Assembly (NCBI RefSeq): GCF_017068395.1
Contig: NZ_CP070619.1
Span: forward strand, 6,510,001-6,574,000
Direction of reading: 5' to 3'
DNA: 64,000 nt
DNA from: Rhodococcus pseudokoreensis
GTDB lineage: Bacteria > Actinomycetota > Actinomycetes > Mycobacteriales > Mycobacteriaceae
Shown here: one piece after another, positions 60,501 through 64,000 of the stretch
Numbering within the stretch: position 1 is the stretch's first letter
How the letters are laid out: every line of letters starts with the position of its first letter
Translations under genes and position numbers: made by a program
The notes under the pieces: model-generated
The model's input: only the letters and a program-made list of their open reading frames with translations
What the model was told of the DNA's origin: nothing
The model's database searches: none

Positions 60501-61280
60501 TCAGTGACCGGAGGTTCCGCCGTCGACGGCGAGCGTCGAACCGGTGATGTAGCCCGAGGCCCGGCTGGCGAGGAAGACCACCGCCGCGTCGAGTTCGCGC
60601 TGGGTGGCGGTCCGTCCGAGTGAGCAGTCGTGGAGGAAGGCCGCGAGTGTCTCCGCCGACATCTCGCCGATCATGTCGGTGTCGACGAATCCCGGTGCGA
60701 TCGCATTGACCCGGATGCCCTTGCGCCCCGACCACTGGTTCGACAGATCCCTGGTCAAGCCGATGAGTCCGGCCTTGCTCGACGAGTACGCGGCCTGCGG
60801 GAGCACGGACTTCACCAGGCCGAGCATGCTGGTGATGTTGACGATGCTGGAACCGGGGCCCATCACACGGGCGCAGGCCTGCGCGGCCCAGTAGGCGCCG
60901 AAGAGGTTCACGTCGAGCACCGCCCGATAGTCCTCGGGCCGCTCGCGGGTGGCGGGTGCGGCGTGGGTGACCCCGGCATTGTTCACCAGGATGTCGAGTC
61001 TGCCGAACCGGTCGATCGCCGCCTGTGCGAGCGCGTCGCACTGCTCTGGATCGGTCACGTCGGTGGGGACCACCAGGCAGTTGCGCCCGCGTTCGGTCAC
61101 CGATCGGGCGACCGCGTCGAGTCGGTCGCGCCGTCGTGCGGCGATCACGACATCCGCGCCTGCCTCGGCGAGCGCGCACGCGAAACCGGCGCCGAGGCCG
61201 CTGCCCGCGCCGGTGACGACGGCCACGGAGTCGGTCAGGCGGAACAGGTCGAGCACCGATTCGGTTGCCTGCGGGTTCAT
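60501..61280 (-). CDS. SDR-family oxidoreductase
   Basis: A 259-residue SDR with VVTGAGSGLGAGFACAL, Arg residues after strand 2 (AARRRDR, favouring NADP), NNAG, Ser in NITSMLG and YSSSKAG. It is the first gene of the minus-strand SDR-hydrolase-TetR operon; the operator ends 19 bp before its start codon. The role is probably a ketone/alcohol interconversion in the pathway. Confidence 0.9.
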   Translation of the reverse strand: MNPQATESVLDLFRLTDSVAVVTGAGSGLGAGFACALAEAGADVVIAARRRDRLDAVARSVTERGRNCLVVPTDVTDPEQCDALAQAAIDRFGRLDILVNNAGVTHAAPATRERPEDYRAVLDVNLFGAYWAAQACARVMGPGSSIVNITSMLGLVKSVLPQAAYSSSKAGLIGLTRDLSNQWSGRKGIRVNAIAPGFVDTDMIGEMSAETLAAFLHDCSLGRTATQRELDAAVVFLASRASGYITGSTLAVDGGTSGH

Positions 61281-61299
61281 GAGCGAGGTCTCCCATCAA

Positions 61300-61322
61300 A
61301 AATTCTAATGCACATAGGTTTA
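61300..61322. promoter_or_regulatory. 23-bp regulon operator, SDR-hydrolase-TetR operon
   Basis: On the plus strand AAATTCTA-N7-TAGGTTTA, with the spacer ATGCACA close to that of the other good sites. It lies 20 bp upstream of the minus-strand SDR ATG, so it probably overlaps or follows the transcription start. Confidence 0.7.
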
Positions 61323-61362
61323 TCGCAGGTGCTGCCGCGGGGCAACATCTCCGGCGTGCGTC

Positions 61363-61395
61363 TTGCGTGACATTAACCTAATGACATAAGATTTA
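61363..61395 (+). promoter_or_regulatory. promoter with 23-bp regulon operator, reductase-MFS operon
   Basis: TTGCGT at 61363 and TAAGAT at 61387 are 18 bases apart. The dyad TTAACCTA-N7-AAGATTTA (61373-61395) covers the -10. Confidence 0.7.
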
Positions 61396-61430
61396 CGAGC
61401 AAGTGGAGTCGAGTGGAACGAGACGGGTAC

Positions 61431-62390
61431 ATGACCAGCACCGCGAACCAGGAACGGCTGCAGATGCAGGTCGCCGGTAAGGAAACGCTTGCCGACGGCG
61501 TCGTGCGACTCACGCTGGTCGACGAGTCGGGAGCCGCGGCCCCGGCCTGGACGCCGGGTTCGCACATCGATCTGGTCCTCGACGACGCGACCACCCGCCA
61601 GTACTCGCTGTGCGGGGATCCCGGCGACACGACGTCGCTGACCGTGGCCGTGCTCCGTGAGGCCGACGGTCGAGGCGGCTCGATCCGCGTCCACGACAAG
61701 CTCGAATCCGGCGACCTCGTCACCGTGGCCGGTCCCCGGAACCATTTCGCACTCGTCGACGCCGACTCGTACCTGTTCGTGGCGGGCGGGATCGGCATCA
61801 CGCCCCTCCTCCCCATGGCGCGGGAAGTGGATTCGAAGGGCACGCCGTGGCGCCTGCTCTACGGCGGACGGACCCGCGCGAGCATGGCGTTCGCCGACGA
61901 ACTCGCGGCGGCACACCCGGATCGGGTGCTCCTCCGCCCGCAGGACGAGCACGGACACCTCGATCTCGCCACGGCCCTCGACGAGGTCGAGCCCGGAACC
62001 GTCGTGTACTGCTGTGGGCCGGAACCGTTGCTGCAGGCCATCGAATCGGCGTGCCGGGAACGTCCGCACGTCACGCTGCACGTCGAGCGTTTCGCGCCCA
62101 AGGCGCTGCCCGAAGGCGACGACGGCGCGTTCGAGGTCGAACTCGGCCGATCCGGGCGGACGGTGCAGGTCGCCGCGGACGAAACGCTTCTCGACGCCGT
62201 CCTCCGGGTAGGCGTCGATGCCGACTTCTCCTGCCGGGAGGGTACCTGCGGAACGTGCGAGGTCGCCGTGCTCGGCGGCACCCCCGACCACCGGGACTCC
62301 GTTCTCAGTGAGGACGAGCAGGCGGAGAACGACGCCATGATGATCTGCGTGTCCCGGAGTTGCACACCCAAGCTGATCCTGGATCTCTGA
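61431..62390 (+). CDS. PDR-type oxygenase reductase (flavin, NAD, 2Fe-2S)
   Basis: The product has 319 residues from the ATG at 61431; a GTG at 61413 would add six. An N-terminal flavin domain (RQYSLCGD) is followed by an NAD(P)H domain (VAGGIGITPLLPMAREV; YCCGPEPLL) and a C-terminal plant-type ferredoxin domain (CREGTCGTCEVAVLGG). This is the layout of phthalate dioxygenase reductase, which feeds alpha-only Rieske oxygenases. It shares its promoter motif with the Rieske gene at 53884, its likely partner. An MFS gene follows. Confidence 0.92.
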   Translation: MTSTANQERLQMQVAGKETLADGVVRLTLVDESGAAAPAWTPGSHIDLVLDDATTRQYSLCGDPGDTTSLTVAVLREADGRGGSIRVHDKLESGDLVTVAGPRNHFALVDADSYLFVAGGIGITPLLPMAREVDSKGTPWRLLYGGRTRASMAFADELAAAHPDRVLLRPQDEHGHLDLATALDEVEPGTVVYCCGPEPLLQAIESACRERPHVTLHVERFAPKALPEGDDGAFEVELGRSGRTVQVAADETLLDAVLRVGVDADFSCREGTCGTCEVAVLGGTPDHRDSVLSEDEQAENDAMMICVSRSCTPKLILDL

Positions 62391-62393
62391 CGG

Positions 62394-63875
62394 ATGGTGA
62401 CGACGGGCGCCGGGTCGGTCACGGTCACGGTCCCGGCCCGGCGGTCCGGAACGCGCGATCGGCTGCTGGTCCCGGCGCTGTGCTTCGTCGTCATGACCAC
62501 GGCCGTCATACAGACGGCGGTCGTGCCGCTGCTCCCCGCGATGGCGTCGCAACTCGGGGTCGATTCGGCCGCCGTGGGCTGGGTGGTCACCGCGAACCTG
62601 CTCGCCGCGGCAGTGTGCACTCCGGTTCTCGGCAGACTGGCCGATCGGCGTGGTCCGCGCCCGGTGCTGCTGGGGACGCTCGTCCTGGTGCTCCTCGGTT
62701 CGGTGCTGTGCACCGTCACCGAGTACCTCCCGTTCCTCGTGCTCGGCCGAATTCTTCAGGGGGTGTCGTTCGCGCTGTTCCCGATCGGCGTCGCCGTGTT
62801 GAGAGGACGCCTCGAACCGCGCCGGCTACTGGGCGCCATCGGGCTGATGTCGGGGATCCTGGCCGTGGGCGGGGGACTCGGCATGGTCGCCGCCGGCGTC
62901 CTGCACACCGAGGGTGCGGACTTCCGGCGAGTGTTCGCCCTGCTCGCCGGGCTGAATCTCGCCGCGCTCGTCGTCGCCTGGGTGACCGTTCCTCGCGGCG
63001 GCGCGGCGCGGACCCGCGACGGCATGGACCCGGTCGGCGTCGGTCTCATGGCCGTGGGCCTGTCCGCGATCCTGATCGCCCTCGCCGAAGGCGGCCGGTG
63101 GGGCTGGGCCTCACCGCCGACGATCGGCGTGGCGGCACTGGGGATCGCCGTCACCGCGGGGTGGTACCTGCACGAGCGGCGGACCCGGGCGCCCCTCGTC
63201 CCGCCGATGCTGCTGTCCGGGCGGCGGGTTGCGGGCACGCACCTCGCGGCGTTTCTCGTCGGGATGGCCATGTACATCCAGTTTCTCGGTTCGGCGCAGT
63301 TCGTGCAGGCCTCGCGCGCCGCCGTCGGATACGGCTTCGACGCCTCGGTGCTGCGCACCAGCCTCCTCGTGCTGCTTCCCGGTTCGGTCGCGGGGGTGGT
63401 GGCGGCGTCGGCGAGCGGCCGATTCGTTCACCGCTTCCGCGCCGACCGCGTGCTCGTCGCGGCCTGCGGGATCGGGGTGGCCGGATTCGCGATGCTGGCG
63501 CTGGCCCACTCCCGGTTGTGGCAGGTGGTCGTGGCACTCGTCGTGATCAACGTTTTCGTGAGCGGGTCGTACGCGGTGCTGCCCGCGTTGCTCGTCGACG
63601 CCGTGCCTGCCGAATTCACCGGGGTCACCAACGGCATCAACGCGATTGCGCGGACCTTCGGTAGTTCGCTCGCCAGCGCGCTGGTCGCGACACTGCTCGC
63701 GTCCGTGACGGTCGCCGGCACTGATCTGGCGTCCGAGCGGGCGTTCGTGATCGCGTTCTGGGTGGGCAGCGCGGCGGCGGGAGGGGCCGGGCTGGCAATC
63801 GCTCGAGCGGAACACGTTTCGAGAAAACGTGCCGATCGGGGTGTCCGATTCGGTGCAACATCAGTTAATCTATAG
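62394..63875 (+). CDS. MFS transporter, DHA2-like
   Basis: A 493-residue transporter, probably with 14 helices, with LGRLADRRGPRPVLLG in loop 2-3. It begins 4 bp after the reductase stop and is co-transcribed with it. DHA2-type proteins are mostly drug or metabolite exporters, so it may export a toxic intermediate or substrate rather than import one. The final 25 residues are basic and polar. A GTG three bases downstream is an alternative start. Confidence 0.87.
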   Translation: MVTTGAGSVTVTVPARRSGTRDRLLVPALCFVVMTTAVIQTAVVPLLPAMASQLGVDSAAVGWVVTANLLAAAVCTPVLGRLADRRGPRPVLLGTLVLVLLGSVLCTVTEYLPFLVLGRILQGVSFALFPIGVAVLRGRLEPRRLLGAIGLMSGILAVGGGLGMVAAGVLHTEGADFRRVFALLAGLNLAALVVAWVTVPRGGAARTRDGMDPVGVGLMAVGLSAILIALAEGGRWGWASPPTIGVAALGIAVTAGWYLHERRTRAPLVPPMLLSGRRVAGTHLAAFLVGMAMYIQFLGSAQFVQASRAAVGYGFDASVLRTSLLVLLPGSVAGVVAASASGRFVHRFRADRVLVAACGIGVAGFAMLALAHSRLWQVVVALVVINVFVSGSYAVLPALLVDAVPAEFTGVTNGINAIARTFGSSLASALVATLLASVTVAGTDLASERAFVIAFWVGSAAAGGAGLAIARAEHVSRKRADRGVRFGATSVNL

Positions 63876-63887
63876 ATCGTAGGTTTG
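63865..63887 (+). promoter_or_regulatory. 23-bp regulon site before last gene
   Basis: TTAATCTA-N7-TAGGTTTG, seven of eight right-arm bases as in the best sites. It lies 70 bp before the start of the truncated gene at the window edge. Confidence 0.6.
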
Positions 63888-63957
63888 TAGCGGTGGCGCG
63901 AGGCGTCTGCCGTGACATCGATGTCGCCCGGCGGCGACGGCGGAAGGTTGAGTGGAG

Positions 63958-64000
63958 ATGGCTGCGACAATCGGGTCGGCATTGCACTGGTGGGCGGCGA
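63958..64000 (+). CDS. start of a gene, probably an acyl-CoA ligase (truncated by window)
   Basis: Only 14 codons are visible (MAATIGSALHWWAA), behind GTGGAG. The sequence resembles the N-terminus of the ligase at 37320 (VIDALNFWAR), and the upstream operator is of the same kind. An AMP-forming ligase is therefore the best guess, but the evidence is thin. Confidence 0.45.
   Translation, partial: MAATIGSALHWWAA

Overview
The window is high-GC actinobacterial DNA that fits a Rhodococcus of the R. jostii/R. opacus group. It has dense, overlapping operons, frequent GTG starts, a complete mce transport operon, F420- and mycofactocin-type oxidoreductases, and many acyl-CoA enzymes. A HbhA-like protein next to an XRE regulator matches the lipid-droplet protein MLDS and its regulator MLDSR known from R. 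jostii. I saw no rRNA, tRNA, CRISPR array, insertion sequence or phage gene.

Layout. 0-6 kb: a TetR regulator, a DUF445 membrane protein, the MLDSR-MLDS-DUF2516 block, then a MerR regulator and an alpha/beta hydrolase. 6-11.2 kb: a cytochrome P450 electron-transfer set (ferredoxin/FprB-type reductase fusion, SDR, small ferredoxin, P450) and a TetR gene. 11.6-21.2 kb: an mce operon with its own ATPase (mceG, yrbEA, yrbEB, mceA-F and one Mce-associated protein). 21.3-25.8 kb: a TetR gene divergent from a Rieske oxygenase - enoyl-CoA hydratase - thioesterase - CoA-transferase operon. 26-37.2 kb: an acyl-CoA ligase, an AAHS-type transporter, three different molybdopterin oxidoreductases and a second ferredoxin/reductase fusion, all in one direction. 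37.3-64 kb: short catabolic operons in both directions holding ligases, SDRs, hydratases, thiolase-like proteins, a DUF35 protein, aldehyde dehydrogenases, a double CoA-transferase, an acyl-CoA dehydrogenase, a second Rieske oxygenase, its likely reductase, transporters, a lipase, hydrolases and a TetR regulator.

How the genes work together. From about 26 kb to the right end nearly every transcription unit begins with the same 23-bp dyad, TTAAYCTA-N7-TAGRTTTA, or a degenerate form of it. Its right arm falls on the predicted -10 box. This makes the right-hand 38 kb look like one regulon for taking up a carboxylic acid or ester, activating it to a CoA thioester and degrading it. The TetR gene at 58881-59537 is the last gene of an operon headed by one of these sites and is the best candidate regulator. 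A different 17-bp dyad (ATTACGT-N3-ACGTAAT) is shared by the FprB-type reductase promoter, the mce promoter and, weakly, the TetR gene between them, which suggests that P450 chemistry and Mce import are co-regulated.

Most distinctive is the operon with three tandem molybdoenzymes and a ferredoxin-NADP reductase. I do not recognise it as a described pathway, and its substrate cannot be told from sequence alone. Everything here comes from reading the sequence by eye; no searches were run.
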